Below, in pieces: positions 7,496 to 16,272 of a stretch of 53,196 nucleotides of DNA. Numbering within the stretch: the first letter of the stretch is position 1; every line of letters starts with the position of its first letter. Origin of the DNA: Acidobacteriota bacterium. GTDB lineage: Bacteria > Acidobacteriota > Blastocatellia > RBC074. Below the pieces are notes generated by a model that made no database searches, was not told where the DNA came from, and saw only the letters and a list, made by a program, of their open reading frames with translations. The stretch is taken from the NCBI GenBank assembly GCA_019639255.1, contig JAHBSF010000033.1, positions 1 to 53,196 on the forward strand. The letters run 5' to 3'. Made by a program: the position numbers and the translations under genes.

Positions 7496-8494
7496 ATGAA
7501 CAGGCAGCAGGCTAAACGCATCATCGATCGGTTCCCGGGACGGCGTCTGGTCGTCGTCGGCGATCTGATGCTGGATGAATTCATATGGGGCGAAGTCCGG
7601 CGGATTTCGCCCGAAGCTCCTGTGCCCGTAGTCGAAGTCCGGCGCGAGTCGTGGCATCCGGGAGGCGCGGGCAACGTAGTCTCGAACCTGCTTGCGCTCG
7701 GGGCCGAGGCCTCGATTGTCGGCGTGATCGGCGAAGACGAAGCGGGCGAACGGCTGCGCGAGCGTTCGCGTCAAAGCGGTGCGAATGTTTCGGGGCTTGT
7801 CGCAGATCCGTCGCGCCCCACTACGTGGAAAACCCGAATCGTAGCCCACAGCCAGCAGATGCTCCGCTTCGACCGCGAAGCAAAACGCCCGGTAGAAAAC
7901 GCGATCGAGGATCGGATGCTTGCGGGTTTTCGCGACGTGCTTGCGGGCGCCGAAGCCGTAATACTTTCGGATTACGAAAAGGGCGCGCTAACGCCGCGTC
8001 TGCTTCGCGCCGTCATCGAAGAGTCCCGCGCCGCAGGCATCCCCGTATGCCTCGATCCGAAACTGAAGAACTGGGCGCATTACCGCGGCGTGGATGTCAT
8101 CACTCCGAATCAACTCGAAGCCGAACGTGCAAGCGGCATCGAGATCGCCGACGATGCGGCGCTCGACGAAGCCGCGCGATGGATTCGCCGCTCGCTCGAT
8201 TGCCGGTGCGTTCTCGTTACGCGCGGAGAACACGGTATGAGCCTGCTCGACGATGCCGGCAATCTCGGCCATATCCCCACCGTTGCGCGCGAAGTCTACG
8301 ACGTGACCGGCGCGGGCGATACCGTGATCGCCGCGCTCGCGCTCGCAATGGCGGCGGGCGCCGGGATCGCCGATGCGGCCGGTATTGCGAATTATGCCGC
8401 GGGTATTGTAGTCGGCAAGGTGGGGACGGCGACGGTGTCGCGGGAAGAACTGATCCGCAGCACGCAGGAAGAGAGCACGCAGGAAGAGAGATAA
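7496..8494 (+). CDS. hldE1: D-glycero-beta-D-manno-heptose-7-phosphate kinase (RfaE1/HldE N-terminal type)
   Basis: This 332-aa PfkB/ribokinase-fold enzyme phosphorylates heptose 7-phosphate at C1 in ADP-heptose synthesis. Motifs are VVVGDLMLDEFIWGEVRRIS, the GGAGNVVSNLLALG sugar site, KTRIVAHSQQMLRFDRE typical of RfaE, and DVTGAGDT with the catalytic Asp. The separate cytidylyltransferase domain of fused HldE proteins is absent, so a stand-alone adenylyltransferase must exist elsewhere. The C-terminal tail (STQEESTQEER) comes from a 15-nt tandem duplication, and its TAA stop (8492-8494) lies inside the arm of the downstream palindrome. The repeat appears to have replaced the original 3' end. 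Confidence 0.9.
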   Translation: MNRQQAKRIIDRFPGRRLVVVGDLMLDEFIWGEVRRISPEAPVPVVEVRRESWHPGGAGNVVSNLLALGAEASIVGVIGEDEAGERLRERSRQSGANVSGLVADPSRPTTWKTRIVAHSQQMLRFDREAKRPVENAIEDRMLAGFRDVLAGAEAVILSDYEKGALTPRLLRAVIEESRAAGIPVCLDPKLKNWAHYRGVDVITPNQLEAERASGIEIADDAALDEAARWIRRSLDCRCVLVTRGEHGMSLLDDAGNLGHIPTVAREVYDVTGAGDTVIAALALAMAAGAGIADAAGIANYAAGIVVGKVGTATVSREELIRSTQEESTQEER

Positions 8495-8577
8495 CGGAAC
8501 AAACGAAAAAAGACGAAAATTACGGAATGGTTGAATATTTCCGTAGTTTTCGTCTTTTTCGTTTGTTCCGTTATCTC
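8488..8577. repeat. Intergenic RCGRAA palindrome, convergent junction
   Basis: GAGATAACGG (8488-8497) and CCGTTATCTC (8568-8577) close a 90-bp hairpin. The arms are near-identical over more than 30 nt, with 9-10-9 spaced ACGRAA units and loop GGTTGAATATTTCC. The hldE1 stop codon is inside the left arm. Confidence 0.88.
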
Positions 8578-8580
8578 CGC

Positions 8581-10704
8581 TCAGTAGGCGGTGATGGTTT
8601 CGATGGCCTTCAGCACGTCGTCGATCTGCGGAAGGATCGCATCCTCCACATCCGGCGCATACGCAACGAAGCAATCAAGCGCCGCTACGCGTTTTACCGG
8701 CGCGTCCAGATGATCGAAGAGTTCGTCGGCTATGCGCGCGGCGATTTCGGCGCCGTATCCCCACGATACCGCATCCTCATAGGCGACGATCACGCGATTG
8801 GTCTTCCTGACGCTTCGCTCGATCGCGGGCCAGTCGTAGGGATTCAGACTGCGCAGGTCTATGATCTCGGCTTCGATTCCGCGCTCGGCCGCGCGTTTCG
8901 CCGCCTGCATCGAGCGGTGCACGAGCGCCCCGTACGTAACTATCGTCACGTCGGAACCCTCTCGCACGGTTTTCGCCTTGCCGAACGGGATCATAAAATC
9001 GCCGCCCGGATACGGGCTCTTGTTGTATGCCTGCCGGTACAGGTGCTTGTGTTCGAGGAACAGCACGGGATCGTCGCAGCGTATGGCGGTGCGCAGCAGC
9101 CCGTTTGCGTCCAGCGCCGTCGAGGGCATTACTACGCGCCAGCCCGGAATATGAGTGAATAGGGAAACGCCCGATTGACTGTGATAGATGGCGCCGCCCT
9201 TCAGATAACCGCCCACCGGCACGCGCACTACCATCGGGCATTTCCACGTGTTCGCCGAGCGCCAGCGCAGCAGCGGCACTTCGTTGTGCAGTTGCATGTA
9301 GGCGGGCCAGATGTAGTCGAAGAACTGTATTTCGGCTATGGGCTTGAGTCCGCGCACCGACATTCCGAAGGCGCGCCCGATGATATTGGCTTCGGCAAGC
9401 GGCGTATTGAATACGCGCGCGCTGCCGAAACGCCTTTGCAGGTTCGATGTCACCTTGAATACGCCGCCCTTGCCCTTGACGCGATCCAGTATCTCTTCGC
9501 GGCTAGCATCCGCTACGTCTTCGCCGAAGACAAGCGTGCGCGGATTGCGCTCCATTTCCTCGTGCAGGCAGCGGTTGATCAGATCCACCATCGTGCCGCG
9601 CCGGTCGGGATCGGCGAACTCCACTGCGTCTTCAGTGTCGAATTCCGATGCGGTCGGATCGAGGTCGGGAGAGTATATGTAAAGCGCAGCGGTATCGGGC
9701 GAGGGTTGCCCGACGGCAAGCGCGCGATCGGCGTCGGAGTTGATTTCCGCGTCGATTTCCACTTCGAGGCGGCGCACTTCCTCGGCCGTCAGTATCTGCT
9801 CGTCGATCAGATGCGCGCGAAGTTTGCGGATCGGATCGCGGGCGGCATCGCGCGCGCGCTCCTCGGGCGGGCGGTAAAGCTGCTCGTCGTCGGATTGCGA
9901 ATGCGAGTAGGGGCGTATGACGTGCGCGTGTACGAGCGCCGGGCCCTTGCGCGCGCGTACGTAGTTGACGGCGCGCTGAAGCGTTTCATAACTCGCGTGC
10001 ACGTCGGTGCCGTCGCACTCTTCGATGTAGAGGCCGGGCATGGCGGAAACGAGTTTCGATATGCTGCCGCCCGGGGTCTGCACTTCCACGGGCGTCGATA
10101 TCGCGTAACCGTTGTCTTCGATCAGGAACAGAACCGGAAGTGGAAGGTTGCACGCCGTATTGATCGACTCCCAGAATTCGCCCTCGCTCGTAGTCCCGTC
10201 TCCTGCTGATACGTATATGATTTCGTCGTTTTTGAAATGTTCTGCGCGGTCTGCGATTTCTTCTATGAGCGAGTAGCGGTATCCGGCCTCGGCTGCGCCA
10301 ATTGCCTGAAGGAATTGCGTGCCGGTGGCCGAGGAGCGCGAAACGATGTGGAGTTCGCGCGAACTCCAGTGCGAGGGCATCTGCCGCGAACCGGAGTTCG
10401 GATCTTCGGCTGCGGCTACGGCGCCGAGCAGTTGCTGGTACGGCGTGATGCCGAGGTGCAGGCACAATGCGCGGTCGCGGTAATAGGCGAAAAACCAGTC
10501 GTAACCAGGGCGCAGGAGCAGTCCGGCGGCCGCAAGCACGCCTTCGTGTCCCGCGCCGCTTATCTGGAAGTAGACGCGGTTTTGCAGTTTGAGTTGAAGT
10601 TCCTTGTCGTCGAGGCGGCGCGATGTGTACATCGTGCGGTAGAGACCTGTGAGGGTCGCAGGGGCAAGCACACCCTGCCGCCGTAATTTAAGTTCAGTCG
10701 CCAT
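8581..10704 (-). CDS. 2-oxo-acid dehydrogenase E1, fused alpha and beta subunits (branched-chain type)
   Basis: This 707-aa protein joins an E1-alpha domain (about 1-340) and an E1-beta domain (about 375-707). The thiamine diphosphate motif runs from GDG at 168-170 to N198 in [11 protein letters not shown]. The beta part shows [30 protein letters not shown] and the YGALVH transketolase C-terminal region. The fused layout with [15 protein letters not shown] is typical of branched-chain or broad 2-oxo-acid E1 enzymes, which decarboxylate the acid and transfer the acyl group to E2. No E2 or E3 gene is adjacent. AGGAG lies 13 nt before the ATG. A FadR/PdhR-like operator candidate lies upstream at 10851-10861. 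Confidence 0.88.
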   Translation of the reverse strand: MATELKLRRQGVLAPATLTGLYRTMYTSRRLDDKELQLKLQNRVYFQISGAGHEGVLAAAGLLLRPGYDWFFAYYRDRALCLHLGITPYQQLLGAVAAAEDPNSGSRQMPSHWSSRELHIVSRSSATGTQFLQAIGAAEAGYRYSLIEEIADRAEHFKNDEIIYVSAGDGTTSEGEFWESINTACNLPLPVLFLIEDNGYAISTPVEVQTPGGSISKLVSAMPGLYIEECDGTDVHASYETLQRAVNYVRARKGPALVHAHVIRPYSHSQSDDEQLYRPPEERARDAARDPIRKLRAHLIDEQILTAEEVRRLEVEIDAEINSDADRALAVGQPSPDTAALYIYSPDLDPTASEFDTEDAVEFADPDRRGTMVDLINRCLHEEMERNPRTLVFGEDVADASREEILDRVKGKGGVFKVTSNLQRRFGSARVFNTPLAEANIIGRAFGMSVRGLKPIAEIQFFDYIWPAYMQLHNEVPLLRWRSANTWKCPMVVRVPVGGYLKGGAIYHSQSGVSLFTHIPGWRVVMPSTALDANGLLRTAIRCDDPVLFLEHKHLYRQAYNKSPYPGGDFMIPFGKAKTVREGSDVTIVTYGALVHRSMQAAKRAAERGIEAEIIDLRSLNPYDWPAIERSVRKTNRVIVAYEDAVSWGYGAEIAARIADELFDHLDAPVKRVAALDCFVAYAPDVEDAILPQIDDVLKAIETITAY

Positions 10705-10850
10705 AGTCCGTCGGTCTCCTCAACAGATGCGGTCAGGGATGTCCGCGGCGGAGTTTCCGGAAGTCATCGTTAGTGGCCAAGTCTAATCAATCGGCGCGCG
10801 ATTGCGCAAGTCCTGAGGCCTGTGCGATGATGCGGCGCGAAACGGCCAAT

Positions 10851-10861
10851 TGGTCAAACTA
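10851..10861. promoter_or_regulatory. Candidate FadR/PdhR-type (GntR family) operator
   Basis: TGGTCAAACTA matches the TnGTnnnACnA pattern of FadR-subfamily operators, and with its flanks (AATTGGT to ACTAAT) it resembles the PdhR site. It lies between divergent starts of the E1 gene and the pterin dehydratase gene. The core TGGTCAAAC recurs at 29045-29053. Binding is inferred only. Confidence 0.45.
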
Positions 10862-10910
10862 ATGGGCGTTTATATTGTTAATCTGATTGATTTTCAAGGA
10901 TTTTTCGGCG

Positions 10911-11195
10911 ATGCGTACGAAGTTGAGCGAGGAAGAAATAGCAGGGCGTTTGCGCGGAGTTTCCGCGTGGCGGCGCGAGGGTGAGCAAATTGTGCGCGAC
11001 GTGCAATCGGCGAATTTCGCCGAGGCGCTCGCGCTCGTAAACAGGATAGGCGAGGCGGCTGAAGATCTGGATCATCATCCGGACATTCTGCTGCACGGCT
11101 GGAACAAGGTGCGGATCTCGGTTACCACGCACGATGCGGGCGGATTGACCGGGCGGGATTTCGATCTGGCCGCGCGTATAGATGCACTGGTTTGA
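10911..11195 (+). CDS. phhB: 4a-hydroxytetrahydrobiopterin dehydratase (pterin-4a-carbinolamine dehydratase)
   Basis: The 94-aa product carries the family motif DLDHHPDILLHGWNKVRISV, in which the HH pair is catalytic, and ends with GLTGRDFDLAARIDAL. The enzyme dehydrates the 4a-carbinolamine of pterin so that the cofactor of aromatic amino acid hydroxylases can be recycled. No hydroxylase gene is in the window; stand-alone homologues can also act in Moco-related or other pterin metabolism. An in-frame TTG 24 nt upstream is less likely than ATG 10911. The end overlaps the DUF2721 gene by 14 nt, suggesting cotranslation. Confidence 0.92.
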   Translation: MRTKLSEEEIAGRLRGVSAWRREGEQIVRDVQSANFAEALALVNRIGEAAEDLDHHPDILLHGWNKVRISVTTHDAGGLTGRDFDLAARIDALV

Positions 11196-11718
11196 CGCTA
11201 TGCAAGGGTTTCCCAGCGCCCTGAGCGTGCTCGGCGCGATGATGACTCCCGCAGTATTGATATCGGCCTGCGGGACGCTGATTTTTTCCACATCTGCGCG
11301 GCTCGCCCGCATAGTCGATCGCGTGCGCGAACTGAGCCAGATGATCGAGCGGATGGCGGTCGAGGAAACGATGGATTTCATCGAAGCGCGCCGCGTCGAA
11401 GTCGACCGGCAACTGGCCACACACGTGCGCCGCGGCAAGATAATCCAGAATTCGATTACGAGCTTCTACATCGCGCTCGGACTGTTCGTAGCCATGACGG
11501 TGTGTTTGGGCCTGGTTGCGCTGTTCGGGCGCGGCGCCTGGATTCCCACTACGCTGGCAATCGCCGGAACGCTTGCGCTTTTTTACGGCTCGGTGCTGCT
11601 TATTGCAGAAACGCGCCTGGCGCTTCGTTCGGTAAATCACGAAATGGAATTCACGCTGCGCTTGCGCCGGCTTTATCAGGATCGGCGCGAGGAAGCCTCG
11701 AAGGGCATCATTCCGTGA
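11182..11718 (+). CDS. DUF2721-family membrane protein
   Basis: This 178-aa protein begins with the segment MMTPAVLISACGTLIFSTSARLARIVDRVREL that characterises DUF2721. A helical cytosolic stretch and two transmembrane segments follow (about 97-119 and 122-145), with a charged C-terminus. Function is unknown. The start overlaps the preceding gene; an alternative ATG at 11200 would avoid most of that overlap. Its stop TGA overlaps the GTG of the following RNase H-like gene, so the three genes very probably form one transcript. Confidence 0.8.
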   Translation: MHWFDAMQGFPSALSVLGAMMTPAVLISACGTLIFSTSARLARIVDRVRELSQMIERMAVEETMDFIEARRVEVDRQLATHVRRGKIIQNSITSFYIALGLFVAMTVCLGLVALFGRGAWIPTTLAIAGTLALFYGSVLLIAETRLALRSVNHEMEFTLRLRRLYQDRREEASKGIIP

Positions 11719-12173
11719 CAAACGATGCGGCCAAAGAAGTGACGATCGTTTGCGACGGATCGAGTCTCGGAAACGGCGGCAGGACGCCGCGCGCCGCAGC
11801 CGCCGCAATTCTCGAATACCGGGGCAGCAGGAAAATACTCGGCGAATACCTCGGCGCCGCGACCAACCAGCAGGCCGAAATCATCGCCGCCTGCCTCGGC
11901 CTCGAAGCCCTTAAACAGCCCTGCCGCGTGCGCCTGATATCGGATTCGCAGTACGTGGTAAAAACCATGAAGGGGCTGTTCAGGCGCAAGGCCAATGCCG
12001 AACTGTGGGCGCGCCTGGACCGCGCCGCCGGTCCGCATAGCATCCGTTGGGAATGGACCCGGGGCCACGCCGGTCACGACCTGCAGGAACGCTGCGACAG
12101 CGCCGCCCGCTCCATTGCCGAATCCGGCTGCGTCGATCCTGCCAACCTCGAATCCATCCTTCACGCTTCTTGA
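11715..12173 (+). CDS. Ribonuclease HI-like protein
   Basis: The 152-aa product has the RNase H fold with its acidic residues in order: D in VCDGSSLGNGG, E in QQAEIIAACLGLEAL, D in LISDSQYVV and D in ERCDSAA, plus WTRGHAGH. RNase HI cleaves RNA in RNA-DNA hybrids; this shorter variant may instead belong to the reverse-transcriptase-like RNase H clade. The start is GTG 11715, inferred from the GTGA overlap with the DUF2721 stop and from the family N-terminus. A longer upstream reading frame is a shadow of the DUF2721 gene. Confidence 0.87.
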   Translation: MTNDAAKEVTIVCDGSSLGNGGRTPRAAAAAILEYRGSRKILGEYLGAATNQQAEIIAACLGLEALKQPCRVRLISDSQYVVKTMKGLFRRKANAELWARLDRAAGPHSIRWEWTRGHAGHDLQERCDSAARSIAESGCVDPANLESILHAS

Positions 12174-12298
12174 ACGCTTCCTGAACGCTTCTCGAGGTTG
12201 CGTGAAAAGATGTGCAAGCGGTTGGACAATGGGCGGAAGGCTCTGTTATCGTTACGGCGCTGAATTGGCTGAAGCAATCCAAATGGGTAGAGGAGAAT

Positions 12299-13210
12299 AT
12301 GGAAGTGGGCAGTTCGGCGGGGCCGGCGGTTGCGGCGCCGTACGAAGAGCGAAGCGTAGGCGTGCGTTTGCGCGACTACGTTGAACTGACAAAACCGCGC
12401 ATCACCTTTCTGGTGATGGTTTCGTCGCTGGCCGGATTTTATCTCGGCGCGCAGGGCAGCGCCTGGGGATGGGGGCTGCTGCATACGGCCGTGGGTATTG
12501 CGCTGCTTTCGGGCGGCATTGCGGCGCTCAATCAGTACCTCGAACGCGACCTCGACGCCCTGATGCGCCGGACGATGATGCGGCCGCTGCCGGCGGGGAG
12601 GCTTTCGCCGCGCGCGGCGCTCCTGTTCGGCGTCGCCATATCGCTCGCTGCCGAAATCTATCTGGCGTGGTTTCTGAATCCGCTGACGGCCATCTGGGGG
12701 CTCGTCGCACTGGGCAGCTACCTCTTCCTCTACACGCCGCTCAAGACGCGCACCACGTGGTGCACCTTTATCGGCGCGTTCCCCGGCGCATTGCCGCCTT
12801 TGCTCGGCTGGACCGCGGCGCGCAACGAAGTCGGCATCGAGGCGGTCGTGCTTTTCGGCATACTGTTTTTCTGGCAGTTCCCTCATTTCCACGCAATCGC
12901 CAGCATATACCGCGAAGATTACGGGCGCGCGGGAATCCGCATGCTCCCCGTAGTAGAAGCCGACGGCCGTTCCACGGCGCGGCAGATCGTCGTCTATACG
13001 CTGCTGCTGATTCCGGTGAGCGCGTTGCCCGCGTTTCTGGATCTTTCGGGCCGGATTTATCTGGTCGGAGCGTTGATACTCGGCGGATTGTTTCTTGCCG
13101 CAAGCGTGAGCGCGGCCCGCACGCGAACGAAAACCGACGCCCGACGGCTGCTGAAAGCCTCGGTGCTTTACCTGCCGCTGCTGCTTGCGCTGATGGCGCT
13201 CAACAGGTAA
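12299..13210 (+). CDS. ctaB: Protoheme IX farnesyltransferase (heme O synthase)
   Basis: This 303-aa UbiA-family membrane prenyltransferase farnesylates heme b to heme O for cytochrome oxidase. Key motifs are YVELTKPRITFLVMVSS, NQYLERDLDALMRRT and RPLPAG (first Asp-rich site), YTPLKTRTTW, and FWQFPHFHAIASIYREDYGRAGIRMLP (second site). At least seven hydrophobic helices are visible. AGAGGAGA immediately before ATG 12299 fixes the start and excludes an upstream extension. No other oxidase gene is adjacent. The stop TAA directly abuts the palindrome that fills the convergent gap. Confidence 0.93.
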   Translation: MEVGSSAGPAVAAPYEERSVGVRLRDYVELTKPRITFLVMVSSLAGFYLGAQGSAWGWGLLHTAVGIALLSGGIAALNQYLERDLDALMRRTMMRPLPAGRLSPRAALLFGVAISLAAEIYLAWFLNPLTAIWGLVALGSYLFLYTPLKTRTTWCTFIGAFPGALPPLLGWTAARNEVGIEAVVLFGILFFWQFPHFHAIASIYREDYGRAGIRMLPVVEADGRSTARQIVVYTLLLIPVSALPAFLDLSGRIYLVGALILGGLFLAASVSAARTRTKTDARRLLKASVLYLPLLLALMALNR

Positions 13211-13212
13211 GA

Positions 13213-13320
13213 GAGATAACGGAACAGACGAAACAAAAACAGACGGAACAAACGGAAAGAACCTCGCCTGTTTTCCTTCCGTTTGTTCCGTCTGTTTTTG
13301 TTTCGTCTGTTCCGTTATCT
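13213..13320. repeat. Intergenic RCGRAA palindrome, convergent junction
   Basis: The left arm GAGATAACGGAACAGACGAA is matched by TTCGTCTGTTCCGTTATCT on the right. The family AACAAACG is AACAGACG here and its partner is CGTCTGTT, a paired substitution. Spacing of the hexamers is 9, 15 and 9 nt. The Sua5 stop codon (13315-13317) is in the right arm. Confidence 0.88.
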
Positions 13321-14307
13321 TTCCCCGGCTTGCGATGCGCGACGCAGCCTGTCCATCAGCGCGAGTCCCAATCCTTCTTCACCCACCCGTTGACAATGTA
13401 TTTCGGCGACGCCTGCGCGGTCGCATTCGCGAAAAAATTCGAACAATTCGCGTGCATATTCGGCCGTGTCCCCGCATACCCGGACGAGTTTGTATGAACC
13501 TTCCGGCTGATTCAGTCCTATGTAACCTGAATTGTTCGTATTCACGCCTGGGGCTGCACGGTCTATGAGGCGTATGCGAGCCTGCGGAGCGTAATGCCGA
13601 TGTTTCAGGCCGGGGCTTTTCGGCGCCGCCGCCGGATCGTGCCCGGCAAGGCGCGTTTCCGGGATGACGGCCTGCAACTGTTCGAGCGTTACGGCGCCCG
13701 CGCGCAGCACCAGCGGCTGCTCGCCCGTGCAATCGACTACCGTGGATTCGAGTCCTATCTCGGTGGGTTCGCCCTGAAGTATGCAGGCGATTCGGCCGCC
13801 GAGATCGGATTGTACCGCCTGCCACGTGGTCGGGCTCGGCCTGCCCGACAGATTTGCCGACGGCGCAACGAGCGGCGTGCGGCAGGCGCGCAACAGTTCC
13901 TGCGCCAGCGGATGGCGAGGCCGGCGAACGCCTATGGTGTCGAGTCCGGCTGTGGCAATCGGCGGCACGTCTGCATCCTTGGGCAGCACCAGGGTCAGCG
14001 GGCCGGGGAAAAAAACTTCGATCAGGCGCGAGGCCGTCGGCGGAACTTCGCGCGCAACGCGCCAAATCTCTTCGTTCGATGATATGTGCGCTATCAGCGG
14101 ATTGTCCTGAGGGCGGCCCTTGGCGGCGAAGATTTTCTCTATTGCGGCGGCGTTGAACAGATCCGCACCGAGGCCGTATACGGTTTCGGTCGGAAATGCT
14201 GCTACCTCGCCGCGTTTGATGAACCCGGCGGCTTCGGCGGGGGATTTTGTCAGCAGGGTTTCCGTGATTTGAGTGTCGTTTTGCGTCTTGCGCGTCCGCT
14301 GTTTCAT
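13315..14307 (-). CDS. Threonylcarbamoyl-AMP synthase, long Sua5/YwlC type
   Basis: This 330-aa enzyme makes threonylcarbamoyl-AMP from threonine, bicarbonate and ATP for the t6A37 modification of tRNA. The YrdC domain shows FPTETVYGLGADL, AKGRPQDNPL, FFPGPLTLVL, VGVRRP-like VRRPRHPLAQEL and APSANLSGRPSPT. The linker SPGLKHRHYAP and a C-terminal Sua5 domain follow, distinguishing it from short TsaC. The ATG at 14307 is chosen because it overlaps the stop of the upstream protease gene as ATGA; the frame extends further but inside that gene. The TAA stop is supplied by the downstream palindrome arm. Confidence 0.92.
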   Translation of the reverse strand: MKQRTRKTQNDTQITETLLTKSPAEAAGFIKRGEVAAFPTETVYGLGADLFNAAAIEKIFAAKGRPQDNPLIAHISSNEEIWRVAREVPPTASRLIEVFFPGPLTLVLPKDADVPPIATAGLDTIGVRRPRHPLAQELLRACRTPLVAPSANLSGRPSPTTWQAVQSDLGGRIACILQGEPTEIGLESTVVDCTGEQPLVLRAGAVTLEQLQAVIPETRLAGHDPAAAPKSPGLKHRHYAPQARIRLIDRAAPGVNTNNSGYIGLNQPEGSYKLVRVCGDTAEYARELFEFFRECDRAGVAEIHCQRVGEEGLGLALMDRLRRASQAGER

Positions 14308-16100
14308 TGAACAATCACGCGGCGCTCGATGCGAGTAAAATCCAGAGCGTCGTTCGCCGCGCTGAAATCGCGCCATCCCGGGTTGAAAATCTGGCGGACC
14401 TGCACCGCACGGGCGCGGTAGATCCTGCCCGGCTCAAATCCGCTCTGGCTCCAGTTGCCGTCCCCATCAGTAAGCACGGCGGCAGGCGCGGCGCCCGCGC
14501 CCGATATTACCGAAAACTCTATCGCTACCCTTTCAATTCCGTCGCCGCCGCCGCTTACGACGCGGCCCCCGGCGCTGAAACTCATCGTCGCCTCGACCGC
14601 CGCTTTTATGTTGAGATGGCCGTAGCCGTATACGTTATTCGGTATTCCGCTGCTCGAACACAGGGCGGTTTCCACGGGCGCGGCAGTGGAGTTGAGGATC
14701 ACTTCGGTGAGATCCATATCGCGGCGCAAATGCGGAGCTGCGGACCATAGCAATGCGACTGCGCCCGCTACGTGCGGTGCTGCCATCGACGTGCCGCTCA
14801 ACAGTGAATAACCGTTGGTGCGCACCGCCGATCTGATGCCGAGTCCCGGCGCGGTTATATCGGGCTTGACGCGGTTGCTGCCGTCCACGATAACGGGGCC
14901 GCGGCTGCTGAAACCCGTAATCGTGCCGGTGGATGAACTGACGGCTCCGACCGTATACGCCGCGGCGTAATGCGACGGCGGGCCGCTGAAGGGCGAGCCG
15001 CCCGGCGCGGGCCACCCGATGCTCGAACAGTTCGGCCCCTCGTTGCCCGCCGCTACGACCATCATAATTCCCGCAGCGCGCTGCGCTTCGACGGCGGCGC
15101 GCAGCGTTTCCGGCTCGCACCCTTCCGATTGCGGACAGGTCCACGAATTGATCGTAATGTCGGGGGCGCGCGCCGGATCGCCCTGCTCCGGACTCCCGCC
15201 CGTTGGATACGGCGCAAGGAAAAACTCCATGCATTCGATATATCTCGCCGGCGTGCCCGTGCCGCGGTCCATATTCCGGCAGGCGATGAACTTCGCGCCC
15301 GGCGCTACACCGATCTGATTGCCCGCTCCGTCGTCTCCGACCGCCGTGCCGACGGTATGAGTGCCGTGGTTGTTGTCGTCGCACGGCGCGGTTGTATCTA
15401 TGCCGCACGGATTGCCCGTTCCGGTATGAATGCTGTCGTGCCAGTTGTAATCGTGATCGGCGCTCGTTCCGTTCCAGCCGCGGTATTGTTCCTTGAGCGC
15501 CGGATGATCCCACTGCACTCCGGTATCCGCGCCGCCGATGACTATGCCCTGACCCGTATAACCCATCGCCCATACTTCAGGCGCTTTTATAAAAGTCAGT
15601 CCCGGTTCTACGGCGGCTGCGGATCGGGCGAGACGGGTGTTTTCCATCCGTTGAATTGCGCGGTCGGACATCGGTTCGAGATCGCGAAGGGGAAGCGCGC
15701 GGATTTGCGGGTTGGCGTCTATGCGCAGAACGTCGCGGCGCGCGGCGATCTCCAGCACCGCCTCGCGCGGTGCGCGCACCCAAAGGGCGTTGACTATGTA
15801 AAAGGCCCTGTGTTCGATGCCGCGCTCGACAAGCCAGTTGCGAATCGACGCCTGAGAGGTTTCGGCCGCGGCGCGCAATGCATTGTAGGCGAATGCGCCG
15901 CGCGAGGTTTTGTCGGGCATCGCGTAGGCTGCGCGCAAGTCGGCGCGTTCGGTCATCACGACGATGAATTCTACGGTCTCGCCGTGCGTCGCATGGTTGA
16001 ACAGCCGGGGCGAGATCTTCTCCGACGCCGATGAGCCGGATTGCGGCGAAGAGTTCAAAAGCGATATCAGGACGAAGAGGCCGGACAACAGTCGACGCAT
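14304..16100 (-). CDS. Secreted subtilisin-like serine protease (S8)
   Basis: The 598-aa product has a signal peptide (LLSGLFVLISLLNSSP), an inhibitor-I9-like propeptide (about 40-135) and a peptidase S8 domain. The catalytic triad is D192 in GADTGVQWDHP, H245 in NNHGTHTVGT and S438 in SGTSMAAPHVAGA, with oxyanion N353 in AAGNEG. A C-terminal beta domain of about 90 residues, FSAGGRVVSGGGDGIERV onward, resembles a carboxypeptidase-regulatory fold. GAGGA lies 9 nt before ATG 16100; GTG 16103 is an alternative. It overlaps Sua5 by four bases although the two products are functionally unrelated. Confidence 0.9.
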   Translation of the reverse strand: MRRLLSGLFVLISLLNSSPQSGSSASEKISPRLFNHATHGETVEFIVVMTERADLRAAYAMPDKTSRGAFAYNALRAAAETSQASIRNWLVERGIEHRAFYIVNALWVRAPREAVLEIAARRDVLRIDANPQIRALPLRDLEPMSDRAIQRMENTRLARSAAAVEPGLTFIKAPEVWAMGYTGQGIVIGGADTGVQWDHPALKEQYRGWNGTSADHDYNWHDSIHTGTGNPCGIDTTAPCDDNNHGTHTVGTAVGDDGAGNQIGVAPGAKFIACRNMDRGTGTPARYIECMEFFLAPYPTGGSPEQGDPARAPDITINSWTCPQSEGCEPETLRAAVEAQRAAGIMMVVAAGNEGPNCSSIGWPAPGGSPFSGPPSHYAAAYTVGAVSSSTGTITGFSSRGPVIVDGSNRVKPDITAPGLGIRSAVRTNGYSLLSGTSMAAPHVAGAVALLWSAAPHLRRDMDLTEVILNSTAAPVETALCSSSGIPNNVYGYGHLNIKAAVEATMSFSAGGRVVSGGGDGIERVAIEFSVISGAGAAPAAVLTDGDGNWSQSGFEPGRIYRARAVQVRQIFNPGWRDFSAANDALDFTRIERRVIVQ

Positions 16101-16200
16101 CACGCTATTTCCTCAGCGGTAATGGGGGCGGGGGCGCGATTCTCAAGCGAGAAATCAGGTTAGGTCAGCAGTGTGGGAATTGCAAGACGCAGCAGCGGCG

Positions 16201-16272
16201 ACGGAACATACGGAAAGATGCCGGAACATACGGAAAAATGCCGGCCAGGCTCTATCTTTCCGTATGTTCTGA
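16201..16272. repeat. Degenerate RCGRAA palindrome between acylase and subtilase genes
   Basis: ACGGAACATACGGAAAGATG is partly tandemly repeated on the left and faces ATCTTTCCGTATGTTC on the right. AACATACG pairs with CGTATGTT, another arm-matched variant. The right arm encodes the last residues and the stop codon of the acylase. Confidence 0.75.

Noticed and set aside
7585-9162. 525-codon plus-strand frame across hldE1 and into the E1 gene
   Set aside because: Arg-rich composition with no motifs, overlapping two well-supported genes and translating straight through a palindrome.
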